From positions 11,387,102 through 11,451,101 of the forward strand of contig JASSKH010000001.1 of assembly GCA_031763025.1 (NCBI GenBank): a stretch of 64,000 nt of DNA, given 5' to 3'. The DNA comes from Macrocystis pyrifera (lineage: Eukaryota > Sar > Phaeophyceae > Laminariales > Laminariaceae). Below, in pieces: positions 35,580 through 48,600 of this stretch. How positions within the stretch are numbered: position 1 is the stretch's first letter; each line of letters opens with the position of its first letter. Both the position numbers and the translations under genes were made by a program. The notes below the pieces were generated by a model. It saw only the letters and a list, made by a program, of their open reading frames with translations. It was not told the DNA's origin and ran no database searches.

Positions 35580-38500
35580 GGCAGCAACAGTGAAATGATG
35601 GTACCAGGTATGAAATGTACGCCCGAAAAAAACCCACCTCATGACAAGCTACATGCGATCTCGATATTTTTTAACTATATGTCCCAAACATAGACACACC
35701 CGCTCCTTCAACTCAGCAGCTTGTCTCCCTCAGGCACGGGCTGTATACCCTGCATGAGATCATCTGAAACCCGTAGTAGGCGTGATCGAAGTACCACACA
35801 TTGCTTGCAGAGATGAGTTTCGACCAAATCCTCGATCTAACAACACCTGTTGTTTTGAAGTATAAAAAATATATACCTGGGTATGTGTATACTCGTACGT
35901 GCTCTGCCGCTTCAGTTTACTCGGGGTTTAGGCCTTGATGCTGCATCGAAATCGTACAGCACGGAGTCGGCCCTGGTTGCCGCATTTCACATCAGTATGA
36001 CGATGTTGACAACGGAGGAAATAAACGTGGTGACTATTGCTTTTGTAACGCCAGTGATAACACCTAATAACCAATCACGAAGGCCGCCATAATTTGAATA
36101 TTTTTGTTGTACGGCTTTCAGCAGTACCGTGCACTATCGACTTACGCCATTATATCATCGAACGTCGTAGCACAACTTCACTGCCGTGTTGTATGTTGCA
36201 CATGCGGGTTCGTTCACGCTCGCTTGACGGGAAACTACACCAGATCTGCATTTGGGCATACTAAACACGACATACCTGCCGAGTAAAAAACAGAGGTATC
36301 TGCCGACCTGCATGACGTATACTGAACGTCAGTATTTGCTCTGCAGCGCATAGGCCTATCTGTCTCTATGTGGGTCGGTTTGATCGGCATATGCGGTGTC
36401 TCGTTCGCCGTTTATGGCCTACCCGCAGCCTTTCAGAAGCTCACACACCTACACTCCACCCATTTCGCCCAGCATCCAGCAAAAGCCAACCTCAGACCGC
36501 TATACGGTGTTACAGGAATGCGCACGCATGCCGGGCAAGAAGACGCACCTGATTCATGACGCTCTCAACTACCTGGTATACGTATCCCCGCCACCTGCTT
36601 GAAGACAAATTAGAAAGCCCGCACCATTGAACAATCTCGCGCTGGAGGTCTCTACCGAACAAATGTTGAAATACATACATCGGATCCAAACATCCTGATC
36701 GGTTCTTCTGAGCAATATTAGGGCTGACACCTGCCACGTCGACGTACAGAATGGCTCAGCGAGGGTGGAGTTGCGCCGCCGCAAGAGGTGTTCGAGTGTA
36801 AGGACTAGGTGCCTCATAGGCAACCGTACGTCGAACCAATATAAGACGTATAAGGGCGACAGAGACGTTAAGAAACAGTTTAACCCGCGGTTTCGCGGCA
36901 CCGTGATATTTTACCTGCTTCTTTCTGCAACGTGCCTTGGCTGGCTCCACCGCCATTTGTTGGTTTCAGATCAGACTGTTGGAGGTGGTAGGGTTGCACC
37001 TTTCCGATACAAATGGTTCGCCTTGCAATCTCCGCCCCCTCATCCAACATACATGTCTTAAGTGAAAGCATCTTTGTATGACATGGGGTTACTTTAGGTT
37101 GCCCCTGGCACCTTCTTGCCTATATCCCCCTCACCCCCCGGAAATGCGTTTTTACTTCAAGGACAGGGAGTTCTGGTTGTAAACTGTCGACGAGGCCTAA
37201 CGTTGCTTCGAATTACCAGAACGTAGCAACGACAAAGCTTTGCTATGTTTCCAGCACTTGATGGTAGGCCGGAACGTTAGGACATTTTCTTAAAAGGGTG
37301 TTAACATAGAGGAGAATCGTGAACTTCTACCGGCAAAGGTCTTACTCCGGAACAGTCAATTTCGCCATTACAATACTTCGGGAGCTTTTCTCTCGGTAGG
37401 ACACGGCCGATCGGTCATAAGGTACTGTTTGCATCGTCGAATTTCGGGAATTCTGCTCTCGCCCCACGACTTTCTTGCAGCCTAACCATTCTGTTCAGGT
37501 TGCTCACTTCAGGGGTCGCCAGAGCTTACCGCACGACTGGTCGTACGCGCCGATCACACGTCTTCGCGTGTCTACCACCGCAAGTGTGTTTTGAAACCAC
37601 GCGTGCAAGTGTGAGGATATGTCCAAAGGCACGGTGCACAGCATGTACAAATAATTGAACTGAAACTAAAAGAACGCTAATAAGGAGAGGCAGAGGGCAA
37701 AAACCAACAAGTACAACGGAAGGCAACCGTGACGGGGCTACCATCACCTTGGGAAACACCAAATGCTCACGATTATGGGCGCGGCTTCGTGCTGATACAC
37801 AGCAACCTAAAACTGTGGCAGACATAATTGCATTGTGGCTCTCGTTGGATATCTGACCATATATAGGCATATGCCACGGTGAACATGCGCTTGGAGAAGA
37901 GCGGTACAGACGGTACTCCAACAGCAAACACCAACCAGCTATATATACAAGCAGACGAACAAGAGACGGCTGTATGAATCTCAGCTAGGGGATGGAGTAC
38001 CAGTTCTGCGATGTCACTTCTGTTCTGAATCGCCAAGGCACGAGCTGAATGAAAACACCAGTTGTTTCCAATCCACGTGGAAGAGCTATATCTCTCGGCG
38101 AAAGTAGAACACGTTTTTTCGACGTGTGCGTGACGTGGGCGCAACGAGGAGCCGACACCCACTTTACACGGTACGCCTTGAACACAATCGATACGCGTAG
38201 GTAGATTTTCTGTTGTACCGCGCACGGCATATATACTACAAGTTTGCTAGGGGTACTGTACGTCTGGAATGAAGTCGCTGCCGCGCTCGCACCGTCCTGG
38301 TCCCGGGTTGAATGGCATCCATAGTTTCACTCTTACCTGCCGTATTGGTTCTGCTTTCAATACGCATGCACGTATGAAATATTGCACCGCAATTGTGAGT
38401 CTACAAATGATGAGTGTGGGTGATTATCAGACCATGCGATAGTTTACCCCGTAGTTTTCCAGGGCTCTGAGGGATTTGTTCAGTGACTTGAGTGCAAGCA

Positions 38501-39300
38501 TACCGACTTCTCAACCAGAAACCTTCACTTGATCCGCGCTGCTGTAGAATAGTCCAAACCATACATTTTTCGATCTCACGCACACCAACTCTTGCATATC
38601 TATCCTTTACCTGGCAATTCCGCAAACGTATCTTACCCGACTAAGGAGATCGTGCTACAGGAGTAGGACAGTGCGTGACGTCGTTGTCCGTTGTCACCAA
38701 ACTGCGCGTGTCTGCAATACCAAATACAATCAGAAAAATGCACATCGTTCGTTTCGTTAAAATATGTAGTTGCTAATAATCCACTGCCCATGAATATGAA
38801 GAGGAGAGCTCAGCAATACCCAAGGAAAGGCATCGTGTCGCCGGCCAATAGAGCTGGATCAACGCTGAGAATGTCGAATTTAGTAGGCACTGCATTGTGT
38901 AGTGTAGTGGTCACTGTACGCGTTGGCTTTTATCGAGCGCCAGTACATATTTCGTTAGCTCTTGGTACTTAAAAATCACACCTATTTTCGCTTCAGAGTG
39001 AGGAGCAACACTAACGAGTCATCTACCGTAGTCCACCCTGTCGAACGATATACGGCCAACTGGCAAGAGAGCAGTGAGGCCATAAAATTGCTGGCAATGT
39101 ATTAGGTGATGATAACATGTCCATTCGAACGGAGGGTTGATCACTTTCCCCGGGGCATTCGTCGTACCCATACTATGGACGTGTTTACTGCCGGAAGAAA
39201 CCCTTTGGAAGCGCCGAGTTCTTCACAAGTTCAGTGTTCGAGCTGTTTTTGTTACGCAGCTTACTACCACGTCCTTCATGTTTGACTTTCCTTGTCCACC
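35580..39300. other. Gene-free stretch before the tandem array
   Basis: The second copy of the 33.8-kb repeat occupies 35600-35830. Several frames of 80-150 codons at 36.3-38.2 kb have no recognisable features. The sequence immediately before 39391 is the 5' flank of unit A. Confidence 0.45.
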
Positions 39301-40069
39301 ACAACCACTCAGGTTTTCGCCCCTAATTCTGTAACGAGGAAAACGAAGCAACTTCAGACTTCGGTACCACGTACTCCAGCCGCTTTTGAAATGCGCTCTT
39401 TCGCTCTCCTGACCACCATCTACGCTGCCACCGTGGGCACATCCTATGGTAAGACGAATATCTCGAACGAACCATTCAAGTGCAAGCTACGGAATACAAT
39501 CTTTGCTGTTGGTCTTCATGTCGTGGATTTTTTTCTTCGCATTGTTTCGCTACCCCCCGCCGCCATAAGGACCACCGCTGCTCCGCATGACTGCAATGGC
39601 GCAACGTCTGCACGTAGTTGATAATACCCTACATGGCGCGCGTCTTAGCGATACTTGATTGTAGTGTATCACCACCACCGTGTCCAACGCTTGACCCTTG
39701 TCGTCCAGTACTGTCAAGTCCGCAGACGCGTGCTACGGATACGATAACACCTTGTCAGGCTGAAACAGTTTCTGAATGACGGGTATACTAAACCCCGAAT
39801 AGTCTGAATATATCTTGGTATGTTAGAATATTTGCGTTTCATGATTATTACGATGTTCCCCTTTGGGATGTAGGTAACGTGAAATCCCGGGGGCGTCGAA
39901 AGGCGAAAAGGGAATCAGAGTTAACAGACGTATAGCTGTTCTTGACGTAAACGTGAGCCATGGGTAAGCGTATTGCTCGAAGGAAAGAGTGACTATTAAT
40001 AGTATTGCTATAGTAATCAGCAGGAACTGAGTACTACTCTTTCTGTCGTGAATACTGCAGTACGACATG

Positions 40070-41790
40070 CACGCGGTACCATGGGTTGACTACCTAGTAT
40101 TCTGTTACTATACACCACTACCACTACTACACAGATGTAGTAGAGGTAAAAGGAGGATGCAGTCTACAAAATACTACCTGGCACACTATACTACTACGAC
40201 TACTAACTGCACTACTACGAAGTACTACCGCTAGAGCATGATCCATCGCTAATACACGACAGTCAACCTCATGGAAAATAGAGAGGTGAAATCACCACTC
40301 GGTACCGTGGGTTAGGGCATGACTACTATGTATACTGTTACACTATACGTACACCACTGCTAGCAATACATAAATGCAGCACAGGTAGAAGCAGCAGGAA
40401 TAAATACCACCTGGCACACCACTGTTATAAGGCTTAAATTGGGCAGGACTGTACGGACCTTGTTGGGAGCGAAACCCATGGCGGCGCTGACGGAAATGGT
40501 GTACGCAAATTTTACATGAGGGATCTGTTCATCCCACTTGTTTTGGAGTTCGTTGACGATGGGTCATATTCCTGCGCGGAGCAGTATATAATGGCTGAAA
40601 GGGCTCGCCTTTTTCATGTCCACGACGCAACGGAGCGGACTATGGTCACTACTACGAGTACTACTGCTGCTACTATAGTACTAACTTTCATACAACGGCA
40701 ATGTAGCATGCAAGCGGTACCATGGCTTGGGGGCATGACTACTATTATACTAAACTTTCAATTTACACTACTACCACTACTACGCAGATAGATGTACCGT
40801 ATAAAGGGTAGAAGCAGCGTGCACGCTACAAAATAGTATACTACTGCGACTGATATATATATATTTTGGAAATATAGAGGCTACGTAATACATACGGTAA
40901 AAGGCATCTACTACTTTTGGCCAGGTAGAAGCAGCATGCAAACGGCAACAACAGCAATAGCGGACACCACAACGACTTGACGTCTATTGCTACTACTTAT
41001 ATTACTGGTGCTACTTCTGTTTTTTGACAGGGGCATTAATAAAAACATCGTGCACTCGGTACCATGGGCTACCATTAATATCAAATACTACGACCACAAC
41101 TGTTATATACTATGCCATAACTACTTCAGAAGTCTATACCTGCGTTCAAAAAACAGCGTCAATAGCACAGGAAAGTCAAATAACCAAAAACATAACTGTT
41201 TATATTAGTTGGAAGCAGCTTCTCTGTATGCATTCATATACAGGTATACGTACGGCTTGGGCACATGAAAAAGTTATCTGCATCTATGTGTCATAAACAA
41301 AAATCAATGACTGTCAAATAAGTACTCACTTCAACAGCAGCTACTCGTGGCAACAGCAGTAGAGGTCTAGCATCACTAATAACATCAAAAGGAAGCAACT
41401 AGTCCACATACGATTGAGGGCATCACGAAAAACAAATGTGCGTTAGTCATGAAATGTTTATCTCTACGTCTAAACTTATGACTGTCAATAGCAGTATAAT
41501 ATGCTCATGGATACAGAAGCAGACTCACGTCAACGACAGCACTACTATACCTTTGATTGTCAATACTATTACTGCCACTACAGTCACCTACTGTTGCTAC
41601 TGCTGCTTATATAATTCTACTATTACCAATAATACCACAACTGGTACTACTACAGCAGTACTGCTACTAATACTATTAAATACTACTACATACTAATCTC
41701 GTACGCACTACTACCACTACTACTCGTACGTACGTACATATTACTACTACCACTACTATACTACTACTGTACTACTACACTTACTATACG
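40070..41790. repeat. Triplet-rich degenerate repeats in intron 1 of unit A
   Basis: GGTACCATGGG-type words recur at about 40077, 40301, 40717 and 41056, each followed by ACTAC-rich sequence and a GGTAGAAGCAGCA-like or ACCTGGCACAC block. Further ACT/TAC triplet runs extend to 41790. Non-coding. Confidence 0.65.
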
Positions 41791-42159
41791 TTTACAACTA
41801 CTACAAATATGCCAGATACACACCGAGACAGGGGGGGTAGAGGGAGACGGGCGGCAGAATGAGGCTTGCTCTGTGGCCCTTGCCCCCGTCTGCGATAACC
41901 TGCTGCTAAGAGCGTGCGACTGGACAAGTACTGTAGCTAGTTGTGACACCAAAACACCTAGATACCTGGTGCATATGTCTCCCAGGTATAGGTGGACGGA
42001 GGGAGGCAGTTGTTTTGGCCACAAACATGCTCCGTGTTCGGTGTATACCACCCGTCAAAGGGCTTGATGCAGCAGATTCGACGGCTGACAGATGTGTACT
42101 GCTCTTGCTTCTGTATTTCTGCTGCTGCTACTGCTACTTCTCCTGCTGAGGTTGGAAAA

Positions 42160-43692
42160 ATCCAAGGGTGTGTTCTGTAGGGTACGGGTATTCTCTGTAG
42201 GATATTGGATTTGTTACAGAGATCACAGAAGTTCTCTGTAGGGTATGAAAGTGTTACAGATCGTCACAGATATTCTCTGTAGGGTATGGAAATGCTACAG
42301 AACCTCACAGAGAAATAGGGTATTGCGGTGGAGGGTCACAGAGAATGTTCTGTGGGGTATGGGATTTATTACAGACATCACAGAAGTTCTCTGTAGGGTA
42401 TCAATGTGTCACAGAACCTCACAGAAATCTCTGTAGGGTATGGAAATGCTACAGAACCTCACAGAGAAATAGGGTATTGTGGTGGAGCATGGGTATTGTG
42501 GTGGAGCGTCACAGAGCTCGTCTGTAGGGTACCTACAGTAAGGACCCACAGAGACATATGTAGGGTACCTACAGAGCGACGTCTGTAGAGCGTGTAGGCG
42601 CGTCTGTAGGTACCTACTTGCTGCGGTCTCCCTTTTTGCATGGGACCACCCGCTTCTTCCTGCGGCAATCTGAGCTTGCCATGCAGAAGAACTTGTGGTT
42701 GACGCCTCCGCTCTGCTCGACGTATGCTCCCAGCGAGTACATGTACGACTGCTCGCGAGAGCCTTTCCTCACAAAACCATCCGGCGCTCGGAATCCATCG
42801 ACCGCTATGACTATGTTCTGGGTCACCTCCACCACGTTCTCTTGCTTCGTGTAGACTACCGCCGGTTTGATTACGGGCACGCCTGTGCTTCCATCGACTA
42901 TCTGTACGTCGTTCGAGCCTTCCTGCTCCTTGCTCTCGCCACCTCAGCCTCCCTCTGACGTGCCTCCTTGTGTCTCGCCCTCGCCGCCTTCACCTTCTTG
43001 AACTACACCTGCCTCACCCGTGTCTTGCGGCGTGGAGGAACCGCTGGGGTCCGCAGTAGCACTCATGTTCCCTCACAATCCAGCTTCACACAGATGCACA
43101 CAGAGATTTTGGTGTGTGTGTGACTCTCTGTGTGGCCGTCGAGGCACGCTTCAAGTGTGGTTCGTGGGGCTGACGTCACGCACAGGCTGACGGGGTATTG
43201 CACAGATGTTTTACCCGTACCGCGGATATTGTTCTACCGTCCGTACAGACCGTCTCTGTCTGTAGGGTATTGGATTTGTCACAGAACATCACAGAAGTTC
43301 TCTGTAGGGTATGAATGCGTCACAGATCGTCACAGATATTCTCTGTAGGGTATGAAAGTGTCACAGATCGTCACAGATAGTCTCTGTAGGGTATGAAAGT
43401 GTCACAAAACCTCACAGACAATTAGGGTATTGTGGTGGAGGGTCACAGAGAATGTTCTGTAGGGTATTGGATTTGTTCCAGACGTCACAGAAGTTCTCTG
43501 TAGGGTATGAAAGTGTCACAGATCGTCACAGATGTTCTCTGTAGGGTATGGAAATGCTACAGAACCTCACAGAGAAATAGGGTATTGTGGTGGAACTGCC
43601 ACAGACGTCACAGAGGTCGTCTGTAGGGTACTTACAGAGGTTTTTTCTGTAGGGCACCGGTCTGTGATACCCTACAGAACACAACCTTGGAT
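42160..43692. mobile_element. DNA transposon derivative with dense subterminal repeats
   Basis: The outer ends are inverted: ATCCAAGGGTGTGTTCTGTA on the left and the complement of ATCCAAGGTTGTGTTCTGTA on the right, both continuing into GGGTA. Inside each end is an array of about 40-bp units (CTCTGTAGGGTATG ... CACAGA) at 42175-42600 and 43250-43680, mostly in the same orientation. A single-copy centre holds one coding remnant. The flanks GTTGGAAA and GTTCAAAA could be a decayed 8-bp target duplication. Subterminal arrays plus an 8-bp duplication would suit hAT-like elements, but the family is not established. Confidence 0.72.
42614..43066 (-). pseudogene. Coding remnant inside the transposon, zinc-finger-like
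   Basis: A 151-codon frame from ATG (43066-43064) to TAG (42616-42614), broken only by an in-frame TGA at 42946-42944 (codon 41). The first 60 residues are Gly/Glu/Ser-rich. The C-terminal part has a Cys-x5-Cys ... Cys pattern (FFCMASSDCRRKKRVVPCKK) that could be half of a BED-like DNA-binding finger of a transposase. No catalytic domain follows. It may be the truncated N-terminus of the original transposase or a small accessory protein. Without the stop the frame would be intact. Confidence 0.5.
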
Positions 43693-45608
43693 GTTCAAAA
43701 TCTATACAGCAGAGGGGGCTAATAAACGTGTTCGGGGGTGGCGGGCTGTTTGCCTATGAGAAAACAATGGTAGGGTTTTCCATGTCACCTACTCGGGTCG
43801 GCGAGACCGCAAGCAATTGCGTGTTCTTTACATGAAGCTCAGCGATGTTCACTGCTCCGAGCACCACCAGGGTGTTAGGCCGGGGTCCAGACATGCGTCA
43901 TAATCTATCCGCAACCCCCTTGCTGGCCCCGCAGCCCAATGTGAGAGAAATAACACTCGGGCTCCTGAGAGCAGCATGTAAAAAACAAAAAGTGCATCTT
44001 TGCTGTATTGATATTAAAATCATGGTCCATGAAATTGTTCATCGGGTACTGTACTGTAGCTCTTGTATTTTCTTCATAAATCAGTTGTCGGTCGTCACTG
44101 AAATTTACATCTTCATTCAGTCATACGGCGAGCCTCACAAAAGAACCGGTGCACCTTTTCCGCAGGATGCGACTGCAGAATACGGAAAAACAAGGATCGG
44201 GTAGTTTAATAAAAGCCCTACCGATACTGCCCAGTTTCGGGAAACACGCTGTGTGTGATTTCACCTTTTCAAGAAGAACCTACGGTGACTACCATGCCGG
44301 ATATTTATCCCCAGGTTCTAAATGAGCGTCATCCTTCTCAGCGCCGTCGGACTGCGTATGTTAGTGAATCACAATAGTTTGACAGACGCGTGACACTGTC
44401 TAGGGGTTGCCATTTTCAGCCCACACATTCCTCTTTGTCTGAGTGTCGCTAATTGCAGCATATTTGCACACAATTTTCAACGATGAGTTTCGACCACACG
44501 AAAAGGATTCGATGTCACAGGTGATGTTAAGCTTTTTTATTAAATATATATTTCTATATTTTCTTGAAACCCATGGAGTTGCGCATCGGGCGAGGAGCCT
44601 CCTACAGTTTAGACGGCTCCCCTATGATAACAAGTGACACCTGCTAACATAGAGGTTCACCCATATATTTCGTAGGTTTCTTACACGAGGAGTCCTTAAT
44701 CTCATCCTACAACTGCCTGTGATAAAACTGAAAGTGCAACCCGATGAACAAACCTATGTCCTAGGTATAATATGCACCTCATGCTTTGAACAAAGAAATA
44801 TGGTATTCGGACGATTTTTGGACATCAAGCTCAGTCATTCACAATAGAAAATCACAAAAAATGTGCTACTCCTATCGCAGCACGCGTAAAATGTCTGCAT
44901 AAAGATGTAACATGCACACTGCTCATAGGCACGAACCGTAGGCACTTGACTATATTGACAGGTAGTGGTTGGGTAGGTGGTAATTGTCTGCATTCTCACT
45001 AGGAATAGCGAGATAGGTCTGTCCCCCCCTCTCTCAAATAAATGTAGAAAAAAATATAGAGATGAAGAGAGACGAGTTGGTGACCCGGTACCGACCCGGT
45101 TATTACCTCTACAATAATGGCTGAATATCTTCCCCCGTCCATGCTGATTTTGTGTCACTCGCCGTCCTCTTGCAGCCTTAGTCGACTCTCCCGTCCGGGA
45201 AAGCAGCAATGGTGACAGCGTCTGGGTACGACGAGAAGACTTCGTTTCCTGGCTGTGGCCCGGATGGTTGCATTCCCGAAAACACTCGGGACTACAGTCA
45301 CTCAAACAACTCTCGCTGGTCATGAAAGGGGGACATCCTTGATGATGATGGCGAAGGATTCTGGATCGAGTACTAAGTTTGGCGAAACCCTTGATATCGT
45401 CGAGCTGCGAATCCTGTTTTAGGGGGTGTGTGACTACATCGGAACGCTCGAAGTGGACGATAACGATGCCTACCACAGCAAGGTCAAGTCCAGCGGCGAG
45501 AAGGATGGGTACCAGACCTTCTACCTGAATTCCGATCAGACCACTCTGTTGAAGCTTCACCTCGTCGACTGGGAGTCCAACAGCGACATGCGAATCAGCC
45601 TGACAGAG

Positions 45609-48600
45609 GTACGTCAAGTACGTGACGTTGTATATGCGTGCACCGAAGCCATTTTGAAGGAAGAAGTGATAATTTTGACTCAAGGAGTACATTTGACGAG
45701 AACATGTTAACTCGCGTGTCTCTGAAGCACTGTAAAAATTATCAACGTGCCGGCTAATGATCTTGAAACAGGCCGACACTGCGTCTAAAAGTGTGGTTCG
45801 TAATGAATTGGATCCAAAGGAGATGGTTATGTTGTGGGGAGGCTACGTGGTTCTTCAGACACGTTGATTCCGGTAGCGACGCCTCGCCGACGTACCGCTG
45901 CTCGAAATACCAGTATATATTGCGTACAACGCTGTCAAAAACTCGTGGTGAACGCGGTACTAAGGCGTTTTTCTAAATGACAGAATGCTTTCTACGATAA
46001 GGTCTGTTTTGCGCTCTCTTTGAGCAAACCTTTTCTGACTGACGGGGGCTGCTAAAGTGAGGACCAGCCTAGTTCTCGCTAAACCTACAATAATATTGTA
46101 CACTGGGTTTTCGTTGCATACATAGGCTATGCGATTGTCTGTCTGAATTATACGTTTCTTCAGCGTTTGGGTGGCGCACGGGTCTCCTCAATTACGGTGG
46201 CCCAAGAAAACGATGGAGCTACCCCTGTTGCGGCCCGTCTAATCATAAGCGATGGTTCCTCGGTGATGCATATAAAAACCAGCAAAATCTCTGAGCAGAA
46301 CCACCTGCGGGCAGGTATTGGTTGGGAGTGCGGATACATCCATGCACAATTTACACGCTGCGGGCATGGCATGGCAACAGTTTCCTGTTGAATATTGATC
46401 AGGCCGGAGAAGATTGATCAGGCTGGAGCTAGTGAAAGCCATCCCGGCCGTTGAGTAGTGTACTCTATTGATTCAGTATGTCACATATCCGGTGATAGAT
46501 CCAGAGTTGGACTCGTTTTCGGGAATGCCTGAGATGGAAACAGCGCAGCTTCATCACGCGAAATGGGAACCAAGGCGTTTATTCATCCTTTCATTATGGA
46601 ACTTGGTGATTATCTACTAAATCGATATCACCGAACTGTTTCGCTTAAGAAGGCTCCGTCATTCGTTGCGCTATGGGCATACTATTTAGCAGCGGGTGTG
46701 GGCCTCAAATGGTACAAGCTTTTTAATATCATTGTCGACATGTCTTGTTTTTTAATTGGTTTGAGTCGATTCCCGTTACTGTCAGTTCTAACGACGATGA
46801 TATCCCGTTACATGTTGTGCCGAGCTTTGAAATCGACAAACAAACGGCCATCGTGCCGACCATGCAAGGGAATAAGAGCCCATTTTCTGTCGCTGATGCC
46901 CAAGTTCCCTACGTATCTTACGATGCCACTTCACATGTGCCAACGACACTCAGGCACACGGTTCATGGTGAAGTGACACCTCATCCCAACCTGGCAGGGC
47001 CTGGTGAAGAACAGGTTACTGAATACCACCCCCTCCCATGTGTGGTTGCTTAGTTCTTGATGAAATCAGTACTTTGTATGGTCGTTAGTAGTACAAGTTC
47101 CTCTTCCGTGTGGCGTGCGGGCAGTGCTCGATCGTGGGACATGGCGTCTTTCACACCACACCCGACGCATACGTCTATGAAGTGGACGCACTTTACGCGT
47201 AGGTACGTAGTAACTCGCAGTATGGATAAGCGGACGTTGAACACAAATATTATGAGCTCGGCCTGCTGTTACTGCGTTGTAGAAATCCCGCAGGCTTAAC
47301 GCATAGCTCGGTCCAAGAGGCGGCCCATCTGGCCGGACGTGCCCTCTGACGGTATAGCAGTGTGAGGGCTTGTGGAGAAACGCGACATTAGATTACTATA
47401 GATTCATTTTTATTGGAGACATGTGTTGCGGTTAACATTTGAAGACTCGGTGGACATCGCAACACGGTGGGCGTCCAATATGTGGGCGGCAAACATTTGG
47501 TGCTCATCTGTGTGCAGACTTAGCAAACATCGAGATGAGTTGTCGCTCGTCGTTTGTTTGGGATTGGGTCGGTCCCAGGTGTTCTAAACCTATGGTACCG
47601 GTCTCGACCGTATGCTGTGTCGAACACATGACCATGACGCGGACACAGAGACGTACCATCTCCGAACTGACTTGGGTATAGAAGGTATATGCATCGACAT
47701 TCGGACTTGAGCTAAATACACGCGGTTGGGGAGAGTTCGAGATTTTCAAGTTGAATGGTTGAAGGTTTCATTTGTTTGTTCATAGATATTGCTGACACAC
47801 CGTGCATGTAGTGGCAAAATAGACACGAGTCAAGTGACGGTGGACATGTTTGAGCGATACTCGATATCGGAAGTCGAGTCAGTACCAGGCCAATCTGCAG
47901 CCATGCATAATCGTATTGATGAACAACTCTTAGATTTTCGGTTGTCAGCTATGGGCTTCATGTATATGTGTGTGAGAACAAACATAGACGCACAACGACG
48001 TCGAAATCGCCACGGCCCAATGGGGTCCACCCCCTTCGCCGATACGGGAGGGCGCCCGACATGCGTCCGAAAAACATGACGGCATTATTATTCCCATTCA
48101 ATGGACTTCAACGAAACCGTCTATCAATAGCGCAAGTTGGACACATTGTGTGTACATCGTGATACGATGACGTCGGACAGCAACACAGCCCGCAACCACT
48201 CACAAGACTAGTGGTATGCAGTAACTCATTACCTACCATGACCGCTGCCAACACTTCTCGACGGCGCTGAATCTCACATGGTCACGCAGGAGTATTCACT
48301 GTGTCTTCGTAGTGTCTATTGTGGCGTTCTTCCACACAGGGGGCAACCAGCTACTCTTGCGTTTAGTTTAGCTATGTCACCACCTACTCTGCATGATACC
48401 ACTGGGCTCTACATAGATGTTCACCCCATAAGCTATACCAGCAATTAGCTTTGGTTGCCGTCTTGCTATCAAGCCTCCGGTTTAGCTCGCCGGGGATCAC
48501 CCCGGAGGAAGGTTTCTCGAGTGTATGAGGCCCGCCGGTGAATCCGTCGATATGCTAGCAAAACCCAAGTTCGGCAGATCCCCCCCTGCCACCCAACGAC

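Larger units (their letters stand above)
39391..45608 (+). pseudogene. Unit A: CBM32-like secreted protein, pseudogene
   Basis: Exon 1 (39391-39448) encodes MRSFALLTTIYAATVGTSY and ends in a phase-1 donor G|GTAAGA, as in units B and C. The matching second exon (45176-45608) follows acceptor TTGCAG. In it, an extra G about 35 bases in shifts the frame. The aligned frame then has TGA where unit B has Cys69 and TAA where unit B has Tyr86, with further shifts before a readable tail (DYIGTLEVDDNDAYHSK... LTE). Cys81 of unit B aligns with Phe. The intron is 5.7 kb, against 1.7 kb in unit B, and carries a DNA transposon and triplet-rich arrays. The conserved donor-like GAG|GTACGT after exon 2 is kept. 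It is a dead copy of unit B. Confidence 0.82.

Noticed and set aside
42175..43680. CRISPR-like regularly spaced repeats
   Set aside because: Units are contiguous and degenerate, with no unique spacers, no cas genes and a eukaryotic context; they are transposon subterminal repeats.
44835..45779. 314-codon minus-strand frame
   Set aside because: Lies antisense over the decayed CBM32-like exon of unit A; the product shows no domain, and the sense strand explains the conservation with unit B.
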